From: Planctomycetota bacterium
Lineage (GTDB): Bacteria; Planctomycetota; SZUA-567; JAKLDR01
Assembly (NCBI GenBank): GCA_022703445.1
Contig: JAKLDR010000027.1
Coordinates: 1 to 44,585 of the forward strand
Direction of reading: 5' to 3'
Length of the DNA: 44,585 nt
Positions 16,625 to 24,502 of this stretch are shown piece by piece. The stretch's first letter is position 1. Each line of letters opens with the position of its first letter. Below the pieces are notes generated by a model, which was given only the letters and a program-made list of their open reading frames with translations, was not told the origin of the DNA and searched no databases. Made by a program: the position numbers and the translations under genes.

Positions 16625-18124
16625 TCAGCTCAGAACATCGCTAGGATGCTCCGGGAACCCCCTCACGCCTCGCGAGAGATCGAACTGGAGGACCCGTCTG
16701 CGCGCTCGCGGCTCGTAGTCCAGTCGCCGCAGGCAGCCATTGTCCAGCGCCGGCGCGCCGAACGGCACCGCCAGCTGCCGCTCGGCGACGGCGCGGAGCC
16801 CGGCGAGGACCTCCGGTTCGCGACCGGCGAGGTTCTCGCGCTCGGCGGGGTCGTGCGCCAGGTCAAAGAGTTGTTCGCGCCCACCGTTGGCGATGAAGAT
16901 GTACTTCCAGGTCCCGGAGCGCAGCATCAGCGTGAAGCGACTGGTGCCGGGCTGTCCGTAGGTGCCGAGCAGCGTCCGCCGCGGCGCGGCCGTCCCGGCG
17001 AGTTGTCCCAGCAGGTCGGCGCCGTCGCGCAGCTCCGGCGCGCCGGCGGCGGTCGTGGCGATGCCGAAGAGGTCGGTCAGGCAGGCGAGCTCGCCCGAGC
17101 GCGTCCCGCCGGCCAACCGCGCCGGCCAGCTCACCAGGAACGGTGTGCGGGCGGCGGCCTCGAAGAAGCACTCCTTCTGCCAGCCGTGGTGGTCGCCGAG
17201 CAGGTCGCCGTGGTCCGCGAAGAAGCAGATCACCGTGTCCGCGGCGTCGGGCCGGCGCTCGACGGCGTCGAGGATGCGCCCGAGGCACCCGTCGATGTAG
17301 CTGATCTCGCCGTAGTAGCGGGCCCGGAGGATGCGCGCCCAGCTCGGGCTCACGTCCTCCGCCCAGATGGCGTGGTTCATCCAGGGGATCTGCTCGTCGG
17401 CGTGGTCCACGGCCAGGTCGCCGACCACCGGGTTCGGCATCCGGTCGGGGTCGTACATGCGGTTGTAGGGCTGCGGCGGCGCACACGGCGGGTGCGGGCC
17501 GACGAAGGAGACGAAGCCGAAGAAGGGCCGGCCGTCATCGGCGAGCAGTTGCTCGACCGCCCGGTCGGCCGCCCAGCTCTCCACGGTAAGCGCCGCCGGC
17601 AGCGGGCTCATCTGGGGCACGTAGTACATCTCGGTGCGCTCGCCCTGGAGCATGTCGATCCAGTCGTACTCCGGGTGCTCCTCGCGGATAAACCGGGCGA
17701 AGGCGTCGCGCTCGCGCTGGCGGGCGTCCTCGTAGAGCTCCTCGCTGTGCAACTGGACGTCGAAGCCCAGGTCCTGGTCCCAGGGGTCGGAGTGGAACTT
17801 GCCGATTCCGAAGGTCCGGTAGCCGAGCCCCCCCATCTGCCTGGCCAGGAACGGCCCGCAGCGCCCCTCCATGGTGGCGGGGGGCGCGGCGTAGTAGCTG
17901 TTCGAGAAGGTCCCGGTGACGAGCGGCTCCCGCCCGGTGCGCACGGTGTAGCGCGCCGGCAGGCAGACCGGGCAGGTGGAATAGGCGTTGGTGAAGCTGA
18001 CCCCGCGCCGGACCAGCCGGTCCAGGTTGGGCGTGTGGATCAGGCCGTTGCCGAGCGCCGCGATGGTGTCGAAGCGCTGCTGGTCGGTCATCACGAAGAG
18101 GACGTTGGGCTTGTGCGGCATCAT
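16625..18124 (-). CDS. S1-family sulfatase (formylglycine-dependent)
   Basis: A 499-residue arylsulfatase-type enzyme. NVLFVMTDQQRFD carries the metal-binding Asp. CPVCLPARYTVRTGR holds the maturation signal C54-L-P-A-R, in which C54 becomes formylglycine. FFADHGDLLGDHHGWQKECFFEAAARTP is the second metal/sulfate-binding block. No signal peptide is visible, unlike most planctomycete sulfatases, so it may be cytoplasmic or the N-terminus may be misjudged. GGGAG precedes a double ATG (18124 or 18121); the spacing favours the second. No anaerobic or FGE-type maturase is in the window. It probably desulfates an oligosaccharide handled by the neighbouring GH38 and glycosidase proteins. Confidence 0.92.
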   Translation of the reverse strand: MMPHKPNVLFVMTDQQRFDTIAALGNGLIHTPNLDRLVRRGVSFTNAYSTCPVCLPARYTVRTGREPLVTGTFSNSYYAAPPATMEGRCGPFLARQMGGLGYRTFGIGKFHSDPWDQDLGFDVQLHSEELYEDARQRERDAFARFIREEHPEYDWIDMLQGERTEMYYVPQMSPLPAALTVESWAADRAVEQLLADDGRPFFGFVSFVGPHPPCAPPQPYNRMYDPDRMPNPVVGDLAVDHADEQIPWMNHAIWAEDVSPSWARILRARYYGEISYIDGCLGRILDAVERRPDAADTVICFFADHGDLLGDHHGWQKECFFEAAARTPFLVSWPARLAGGTRSGELACLTDLFGIATTAAGAPELRDGADLLGQLAGTAAPRRTLLGTYGQPGTSRFTLMLRSGTWKYIFIANGGREQLFDLAHDPAERENLAGREPEVLAGLRAVAERQLAVPFGAPALDNGCLRRLDYEPRARRRVLQFDLSRGVRGFPEHPSDVLS

Positions 18125-18131
18125 GGTCTCC

Positions 18132-18222
18132 CGGGTGGAAGGTGGAGGGTGGATGGTGGAAGGCTGGAAGACGGGACGGCCGCCGTCCACCTTCAACCCT
18201 CCACCCTCAACCCCCAACCGCC
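18132..18222. repeat. Heptamer-unit inverted repeat, element C (GGTGGAA type)
   Basis: Left arm GGTGGAA/GGTGGAG/GGTGGAT/GGTGGAA (18134-18161). Right arm TCCACCT/TCAACCC/TCCACCC/TCAACCC/CCAACCG (18185-18219). Both arms have period 7 and are in inverted orientation. It fills the PQQ-propeller/sulfatase gap. Confidence 0.8.
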
Positions 18223-18226
18223 GTTC

Positions 18227-21200
18227 CTACCGCTCCCCCTCCAGGCAGAGCACCTCGCCAGACCAGGTCGAAACGTAGACCGCTGCCCCGGCGACGGCGA
18301 TGCCCTCGGCGGCCGGGGCCGCAGGCAGGGCGTGCTCGGCGAGCTGCTGGCCGTCCTTCATGCCCAGCACCAGCAGCCGGCCCTGCTTCCGGTCGGACGA
18401 GGCGGCCCCGACCAGCACGTGCTCGCCGGCGATGGCCAGGGCCACGGCGCGCTCCCCGGCGGGCAGCTCGAACTTCCAGAGCGGCTCGGTCTTTTCACCG
18501 ATCTTGGCGGTGCGGTTCTGGGCGATGATGGTGCCGGCAACCCGCTTGTCGGCCATGCGCAGCCGGCTGGCCACCGCCCGGGTCTTGTCGAAGACCACGA
18601 TCTGGCCGGTCAGCCCGTCCTTCCACTGGGTCTGGAAGCGGTCCTCCACCTTGGTGACGCCGGAGGAGTGCCAGGTGCGGTCGAGCAGCGTGGCCGCCGA
18701 GCCGATGTAGCCGTGGTACTGCCCATTGGTGGTGCCGGAGCGCACCGCATCCAGGATCTCGCGGCCGAGCAGTTTGCCGGTCTTGGGGTCCAGCCGGAAG
18801 TGGGTGCTCCCGCCGCAGGAGACGGCCTTGCCGTCGGCGACCAGCAGGTCGGCGAGCCCCACGAAGCCCTTGGCGTCGTTGGGCGGGCGCGTCTCCCAGA
18901 CGAGCTTGCCGGTCGCCGGCTCCAGGCAGGCGATGCCCGCACCGCCGTCGGACTCCGAGGAGCGTCCGAAGCAGGCGTAGGCCAGGTTGTCGCGGACCAG
19001 CACCCCGCCGACGACCGGCCAGGGGGACTCGACCTGACCGAAGGCCACGATCCGGCGCTCCTCCGGCGCGGCCCGGCAGCGCCAGGCAAGCCTGCCGTCC
19101 GCGGCGGCCAGCGCGTAGACCCAGCCGTCGCGGGCGCCGGTCAGGCAAAGCCCGCCGTGGACGGTCGGAGGCACGTCCATCCGCCCGCCGACCGTCGTCG
19201 ACCAGACCGGCTTGCCGGTGGCCGCGTCGAGCGCCGCGACCGCGTGCCGGTCGGGCAGGGCCACGAAGACCCGGCCGCCGGCGACCGTCGGGGCTGTAAG
19301 GGGCTCGCCGCCGGTCCAGTTGGCAACGGCCTCGTCGGCCAGGAGGGACGGCCCGGCAGGCCGGGCCCCGGCGACGGGCGCAGTCCAGAGGACCTTGAGC
19401 TTCGCAGAGAACTTCTCCCCGGGCGCCGCCCCCGAGCGCGAGGGGTCGAAGCGGAAAGTGGGCCAGTCCCCTGCGGCCGGGGCGGCGCCGTCGCCGGCCT
19501 TGCCGAAGGCCGGGCCGGTCTCCAGGCGCTCTGCGGCCCCGGATTCGGCCTTGGGTTTCTCGGCGGCAGCCGGGGCGGGGGAGGGGGCCGCTGCCAGGCC
19601 CACGTAGCCGTGGATCACTCCCTGCACGCACAGGCAGATGTTCGGCGCCGAGTAGAAGAGCCCGTTGCCCAGCGTCGCACCGTGGCTGCAGGCCGGGCGC
19701 GAGGCCCGGAAGCGCGAGACCTTGCCGTCGGCCCAGGCCATGAAGTCGGCCGGCCGGTTGAAGATCACGTGCCGGTCGGTGGCGACGTCCGCGTGGCAGC
19801 CGTACATCGAGGTGCGGTAGACGGTGTGAGTCTTGACGCTCTTGCCGGTGGCCGGGTCGAGCCCCTCCCACTGCTGCTCCTTGCTGCCAGCGACCATCCA
19901 CTTCTGGGCCCAGACCAGGCCGCCGGCGTAGAGCACCGTCCAGCGCTGCTGCGGCGGGCCGTCCAGGGTCCAGGTCCAGAGCTCCTTGCCGTCCTTGGCG
20001 GAGACGCCCGCGAGGTGCCGGGCCTTGCCGGCGGTCTCGGCGTCGAAGACCAGCAGGCCGTGCCGGCCGAAGAGCAGCCGGTCCTTGCCCTTGAGCCAGG
20101 CGGAGCAGTCCGCCTTCCAGGCCTCCTTGCCGGTGGCCAGTTCCAGGGCGGAGAGGCTCTTGCCCGCCGCGTCGAAGACGATGACCTGGCTGCCTTCGAT
20201 CAGGAGCTGGGCCTTGGCCGGCACGGGCGAGGTCCAGGCCGGCTTGCCGGCCTTGGTGTCGTAGGCCTTGAGGTCCTTCCCGCCGGAGACCACCAACACC
20301 CCGTCCTTGAGCAGGAACCGGGCGCCCGGCGGGTAGTCGACCTTGCCGTAGCCCGCGACCACCCGGCCGGTCTCGCCGTCTATGGCCGCGGCGCTGCCGC
20401 CGACCATGGCATAGACCCTCTGGCCGTCGGCCACCAGGGTGTTGGAGTTGCCGTCGTAGGCCCGCCGCCAGACCGGCAGGCCGTTGTGGGCGTCGCGGGC
20501 CAGCAGCCAGGCGCCGGTGCCCTTGGGCTGCGGCAGGCCGGAGGCCGGGTCATCGGCGACCGCGGCGCCTGCGAAGGTGGGCTGCAGCGCCTGCCCCGGC
20601 GTGAGCACGTAGTAGTTCCGCCCGCCGCCCGACAGGATGGCCCCATAGTGGTAGTCGGCCATCCCGGGGAAGGCCGGGCCGGCCAGCCAGCGCAGCCGCT
20701 CCGGCGGGCCTACCTCCTGGTCGCGACTGACGTTGCAGCCCCCCGAGTCGTAGCGCGGGTGGGTCCAGTCGTCGTGGGCCGCCGGGCGGGGCTTGCCGAC
20801 GCGCAGCCAGCCGCCGGAAGCGGCCGGCGCATCGCCGCCGGCGGCCGCCAGCGCCTTGGCCAGGTCGTCCGCCCCCGGGCCGCTCCGGACCACCACGGCT
20901 CCGCCCGGCGTCAGGACGCGCATGACCTCCGCAGCCGAAAGGCCCGCCTTGGCCGCCGCGGCCGGATCGGCGATCACCGCCAGGTTGGCGAGGTTCTCCG
21001 CCAGCGGCAGGGCGGAGAGGGGACAGCGCTCGGCCGAGACCGCCCCGTAGGCGCCGAGCGCCTGGAGCCGTCCGCGGGCCGCGGCAGTCGCGGCTTCGTC
21101 GGGCGAGAGCATGATCACGAGCGACCGGCCTCCGGCGCCCAGCGCCGCGGCCAGTTCCGGAGCCCCGCCGATCATGACACAGAGCCCACGTTCGCGTCCG

Positions 21201-21319
21201 GCCGCCTTGGCGACCTCGGCCGCCAGGGGGTCGACCGGCCCGCCGGCCGGTCCCGCCTCGCCGCCGAGGGCCTGGGCCAGACAGCCCGCGAGCCCCACCA
21301 GGATCGCCAGACTTCTCAC
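18227..21319 (-). CDS. Secreted PQQ-type beta-propeller protein with degenerate methyltransferase-like N-domain
   Basis: A 1030-residue protein from a GTG start, with signal peptide MRSLAILVGLAGCLAQALGG. Residues about 45-175 resemble a class I SAM-methyltransferase fold that has lost its binding glycines (GLCVMIGG, ALPLAENLANLAVIAD, EVMRVLTPGGAVVV). From about 190 on there are repeated quinoprotein-propeller strands: several copies of the pattern ATGKxxW, AxDxxTGKxVW and VADGKxV, with a long Ala/Pro/Glu-rich insert near 570-600. Such propellers bind PQQ or serve as scaffolds; no calcium/PQQ catalytic site can be assigned. It has its own candidate promoter and belongs to the glycan locus by position. 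Role unknown, likely periplasmic or outer-surface. Confidence 0.75.
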   Translation of the reverse strand: MRSLAILVGLAGCLAQALGGEAGPAGGPVDPLAAEVAKAAGRERGLCVMIGGAPELAAALGAGGRSLVIMLSPDEAATAAARGRLQALGAYGAVSAERCPLSALPLAENLANLAVIADPAAAAKAGLSAAEVMRVLTPGGAVVVRSGPGADDLAKALAAAGGDAPAASGGWLRVGKPRPAAHDDWTHPRYDSGGCNVSRDQEVGPPERLRWLAGPAFPGMADYHYGAILSGGGRNYYVLTPGQALQPTFAGAAVADDPASGLPQPKGTGAWLLARDAHNGLPVWRRAYDGNSNTLVADGQRVYAMVGGSAAAIDGETGRVVAGYGKVDYPPGARFLLKDGVLVVSGGKDLKAYDTKAGKPAWTSPVPAKAQLLIEGSQVIVFDAAGKSLSALELATGKEAWKADCSAWLKGKDRLLFGRHGLLVFDAETAGKARHLAGVSAKDGKELWTWTLDGPPQQRWTVLYAGGLVWAQKWMVAGSKEQQWEGLDPATGKSVKTHTVYRTSMYGCHADVATDRHVIFNRPADFMAWADGKVSRFRASRPACSHGATLGNGLFYSAPNICLCVQGVIHGYVGLAAAPSPAPAAAEKPKAESGAAERLETGPAFGKAGDGAAPAAGDWPTFRFDPSRSGAAPGEKFSAKLKVLWTAPVAGARPAGPSLLADEAVANWTGGEPLTAPTVAGGRVFVALPDRHAVAALDAATGKPVWSTTVGGRMDVPPTVHGGLCLTGARDGWVYALAAADGRLAWRCRAAPEERRIVAFGQVESPWPVVGGVLVRDNLAYACFGRSSESDGGAGIACLEPATGKLVWETRPPNDAKGFVGLADLLVADGKAVSCGGSTHFRLDPKTGKLLGREILDAVRSGTTNGQYHGYIGSAATLLDRTWHSSGVTKVEDRFQTQWKDGLTGQIVVFDKTRAVASRLRMADKRVAGTIIAQNRTAKIGEKTEPLWKFELPAGERAVALAIAGEHVLVGAASSDRKQGRLLVLGMKDGQQLAEHALPAAPAAEGIAVAGAAVYVSTWSGEVLCLEGER

Positions 21320-21374
21320 GCTCTTCCCAACCTTCCGCTCAGGGGCCCGCTCGGGCCATCGCCGACTTCCCGGG

Positions 21375-21402
21375 AGTATAGCCGCCTCCCTCCTGGCGTC
21401 GA
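21375..21402 (-). promoter_or_regulatory. Candidate promoter of the PQQ-propeller/sulfatase/GH38 segment
   Basis: Minus strand TCGACG (21397-21402), 16-nt spacer, TATACT (21375-21380), 56 nt before the GTG start. A GGGGGCC-GGC-GGCCCCC stem (21419-21435) follows the preceding gene's stop but lacks a T-run. Confidence 0.5.
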
Positions 21403-21436
21403 GGACCCGCGATCCGCCGGGGGCCGCCGGCCCCCG

Positions 21437-24400
21437 TCACCTGACCTCGCAGCTCTCGGCCACCGCGTAGCCCATCTTCACCCGCAGGATCCGTTTGTTG
21501 ATGCAGTCGGTGATGAAGGCGTGCCGGTCGGTCACGGCCACACCGTTGACCCAGGCCAGGGGGACCTCCGGCTTGGCGAAGGGGCTCACCAGGTCCTTGG
21601 GGTCGTCGGCCTTCCGCGGCCGCAGGAATTTGCCGGCAGGGTCGAGTACGTAGCTGTCCGGCCCGCAGTTGTCCTGGTTGCCGTAGGCCCCGAAGGATGT
21701 GATCTCGTTGCCGTTGGCGTCGAGCACGCCGATGCGGAAGCGGCAGGCGTCCGGTGCGAAGATCCGGCCGAAGTCGTCCACATCGAAGTCGGTCCCGAAG
21801 CAGTGGCAGCCGCCGCTGCCGCCGACCGTGCTGATGGTCGAGAAGCCCTGGCGGTGCCACAGGGCGCCCTGGAGCATGCCGTCTCCGCCCATCCCGTTGC
21901 CGCGGACCGGCTCCTTCTTCATATCCGCCGGGAGCCGCTTCTCCGCGGAGTCCTCGGCGTTGAAGTCCCAGGTCTTCTGGTCAGCGCCGGTTCCCAGCTT
22001 GATCCAGTCGACGGCGAACGAACCCTGCCCGTTGGTGTTGCTGGGGCTCAGGAAGATGCAGCCGATCTGCCCCTTCCATTCCTTGGCGTCGGAGAGATCA
22101 AAGGTGTACTCGGCGAAGTCGCTGTTCGGCTTGATTTCGACCGTCTTGAGCACCAGCCCCTCGACCAGCTCCCGGCCGAGACCGAAGGCCGCCTTGGTGC
22201 CGTCGGTCCCGTTCTTGAGCCGGACGGTGACGGTCTTGCACTTGTCGGCGTCGACCACAGCTTCCGGCCGGCCCGGGACGGTGATGATCCCCGGCACCTG
22301 GTTCCCGCGCCGGCCGGTGATCTGGCCGGTCAGGCAGCCGCCGGTGGTCCGGAGGTCGGCAACCCGGCCATACGAGCGCCAACCCTCGAAATCGATCGCC
22401 GCCGCCGGGTCGTTCAGTATCCAGATGGCGCCGCCCTGAGGCCCGAACTTGATGACGCTGCCGTAGAACCAGTCGTAGATGGCCGGATCCACGCCGGTGA
22501 ACTCCTTGGGATAGGGCGCGTCCTTGGGCTTGGCCACGTCGAGGATGACCAGGTTGCCCTTGGAATCAACCCGCGGGCCGTACATGCCGTCGGTGACCGA
22601 CCAGAGGGCGGTCCGCTTGTAGTTGCCCTGCTGGTCGTAGACCTCCAGGCTCATGGTCGCGTGATAGACCGCGCCGGTGCGCCGCACGTAGATGTCGCCT
22701 TTGCGGTCGATCCAATAGTCGCGCTCCCAGGCGGTGGTCCCGGTCGCGCCGGCGGGCAGGTCGCCTTTCAGCCACGGATTGTTCGCGGTGGCCGGGAAGG
22801 GCTTGGGCTTACCGTCCGGGCCGTAGCGCCTGACGTTCCCGCAATGGTGCACGCCGTACAGATTGCCGTCCCGGTCCAGGCGGGGCCAGTAGTGCATCGC
22901 AAACAGGTTGCTGCCGCTGTGGTCCTTGATGGCAACTCGGACCTGACCGGTCTCATCGTCCAGAACGCGCCATTCGGACGGGCTGCCCCACCGGTTGACG
23001 CGGGTCACGACCATCCGGTGGGTGGGATCGGCGGCCGCGCGCACCGGGAAGACCGGCCCGTAGCAGCCGGCCTGGGCCGGCGGCGCGAACTTGCCGCCCT
23101 CGTCGATCCAGCGCACCAGGCCGCCCCCCTTGCCGTTGGCGCCCATCCAGACCACCGCCGGCTCGGCGGTCGCGTCCAGGGCCAGCACCGGCTCAGTCCG
23201 GTTGTAGAGCGGGTCCTTGGTGTGGTTCAGTTCCTGGCTGGCCAGTTCCTTCGCGTCCTTCCATCCCGAGAACTTGATGAGCTTGAGCCCCTTGGCCAGG
23301 ACGTAGACCGCCCCGGTCTTGAGGTGCGCGCCGACCCAGATGGGACCGTCCACCGGGAAGGACCCCACGAACGAGCCATCGGCCTCCTTGACCACGACCA
23401 CGCGGTTGTTGCCGCTGTCGGCGACGAGCAGATTGCCCTTGCCGTCGAGCGCCACCGCACGCGGATCGCTGAGGTGCATCTCGTCGTTCCCCGCCTTGTC
23501 CGTCTCGCCGAAGAAGACCTCGGCCGGAGTGCGCTCGGGCACCCTGATCCGGAGCACGGCGTGGGCGCCCTTGGCCCCGGCGCGCTGGGCGCGCACCGCG
23601 TAGACCGACTTGCCGTCGGAGGAAGCCGCCAGGAAGGGGCTCTCCAGCCAGGAGACACCCGGCGCCGCCCCGGCATAGGATTCCTCCGGGATGCCCCCGT
23701 CGGTGTCGATGACGGTCAGAAGGCCGGCGTTCTTCTCGTCGAGGCCGGCCATGTAGATCCGCCCGCCGGGCGCCACCGCCGGGGTCTGGAACATGACCTT
23801 CCTGACCGGGTAGAACCAGGTCTCCCGGGAGGAGTTGCGGTAGGGGCCGTGCCGCGGGTTCAGGGTCCCGAACGAATTAACGAACGCACCGGAGGGCTTG
23901 AGCCGCTCCATGGGCAGGTTCGGGGAGAACGGCACGATGGTTTTCTCGTAGGCTCCGTCCCGGAGGAAGACCAGGGTCTTCTCCACCGAACCCCAGATGA
24001 ACTGGTGGTGCGGCTGGCCGACGTAGGCCCGGCCGTCCGGCCCGGCCGCGATGCCGGTAACCAGGCCTTCAAGCATGTTGGGCCCGAACTTGCCCGGATC
24101 GGTAAAGGCCAGTCCGCCCCATGAGGCCCTGAGGCCCAGCCCGACGCGGACTTTGAACGGCCCGCCGGCCGCCGGTTTGCCGTCGTCGTCCTTGCCGTCC
24201 CACTCGAGCGACTGGGCCAGTCCGGGCTTGAGCGGCTCCGGCGGGTTCTTGCCCAAGGCCCCGGCTGCAAGATGGCGAACCACCCTGCCCTGGGCATCGT
24301 CGACGTAGACGGCCACGTCGGTCTCGCGGTCCACGGTGAAGTCGATCTTCACCTTGCCCTGCCCTGAGCCCGTCGAAGGGTCGCCGGCCTTGGCGACGCT

Positions 24401-24493
24401 CGGCTTCTTGGTAAAAGCCGGAGGCGCAGACTCGCCGGCCAACAGCCCCGAGGCAAAGAACAACGCGGTGAGGAGCGTCGCGGCGGTTCTCAT
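21437..24493 (-). CDS. Secreted NHL-type beta-propeller protein
   Basis: A 1018-residue protein with signal peptide MRTAATLLTALFFASGLLAG. A short Ig/FlgD-like N-domain follows (VKIDFTVDRETDVAVYVDDAQGRVVRHL...LEWDGKDDDGKPAAGGPFKV). It is followed by propeller blades with NHL-style strands (HLSDPRAVALDGKGNLLVADSGNNRVVVV, DGRAYVG, RLDRDGNLYGVHHCGNVRRYGPDG). An insert near residues 720-850 looks like a carbohydrate-binding beta-sandwich (AVDWIKLGTG). A conserved GCHCFGTDFDVDDFGRIFAPD closes the propeller. Residues 38-45 (DPSTGSGQ) are encoded by a dispersed palindromic repeat just after the signal peptide. The start has GGAGAG and lies 9 nt after the upstream stop. Function is unknown; probably glycan binding or an exported enzyme scaffold. 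Confidence 0.78.
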   Translation of the reverse strand: MRTAATLLTALFFASGLLAGESAPPAFTKKPSVAKAGDPSTGSGQGKVKIDFTVDRETDVAVYVDDAQGRVVRHLAAGALGKNPPEPLKPGLAQSLEWDGKDDDGKPAAGGPFKVRVGLGLRASWGGLAFTDPGKFGPNMLEGLVTGIAAGPDGRAYVGQPHHQFIWGSVEKTLVFLRDGAYEKTIVPFSPNLPMERLKPSGAFVNSFGTLNPRHGPYRNSSRETWFYPVRKVMFQTPAVAPGGRIYMAGLDEKNAGLLTVIDTDGGIPEESYAGAAPGVSWLESPFLAASSDGKSVYAVRAQRAGAKGAHAVLRIRVPERTPAEVFFGETDKAGNDEMHLSDPRAVALDGKGNLLVADSGNNRVVVVKEADGSFVGSFPVDGPIWVGAHLKTGAVYVLAKGLKLIKFSGWKDAKELASQELNHTKDPLYNRTEPVLALDATAEPAVVWMGANGKGGGLVRWIDEGGKFAPPAQAGCYGPVFPVRAAADPTHRMVVTRVNRWGSPSEWRVLDDETGQVRVAIKDHSGSNLFAMHYWPRLDRDGNLYGVHHCGNVRRYGPDGKPKPFPATANNPWLKGDLPAGATGTTAWERDYWIDRKGDIYVRRTGAVYHATMSLEVYDQQGNYKRTALWSVTDGMYGPRVDSKGNLVILDVAKPKDAPYPKEFTGVDPAIYDWFYGSVIKFGPQGGAIWILNDPAAAIDFEGWRSYGRVADLRTTGGCLTGQITGRRGNQVPGIITVPGRPEAVVDADKCKTVTVRLKNGTDGTKAAFGLGRELVEGLVLKTVEIKPNSDFAEYTFDLSDAKEWKGQIGCIFLSPSNTNGQGSFAVDWIKLGTGADQKTWDFNAEDSAEKRLPADMKKEPVRGNGMGGDGMLQGALWHRQGFSTISTVGGSGGCHCFGTDFDVDDFGRIFAPDACRFRIGVLDANGNEITSFGAYGNQDNCGPDSYVLDPAGKFLRPRKADDPKDLVSPFAKPEVPLAWVNGVAVTDRHAFITDCINKRILRVKMGYAVAESCEVR
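24361..24380. repeat. GCCCTGAGcccGTCGAAGGG element inside a coding sequence
   Basis: A 20-nt sequence of the same family as 7741-7790 and 41237-41283, here in frame in the NHL-propeller gene, encoding part of DPSTGSGQ between the signal peptide and the first domain. Confidence 0.7.
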
Positions 24494-24502
24494 GGTTCTC
24501 TC

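Noticed and set aside
21419..21435. GGGGGCC/GGCCCCC stem as terminator of the NHL gene
   Set aside because: Strong stem but no following T-run on the minus strand; kept only as a note under the adjacent promoter.
16298..24124. Very long plus-strand open frame antisense to the glycan locus
   Set aside because: Composition is the Gly/Ala/Arg/Val/Asp pattern produced when GC-rich codons are read on the opposite strand; no domain, no ribosome-binding site, and the minus strand carries well-formed enzymes over the same interval.
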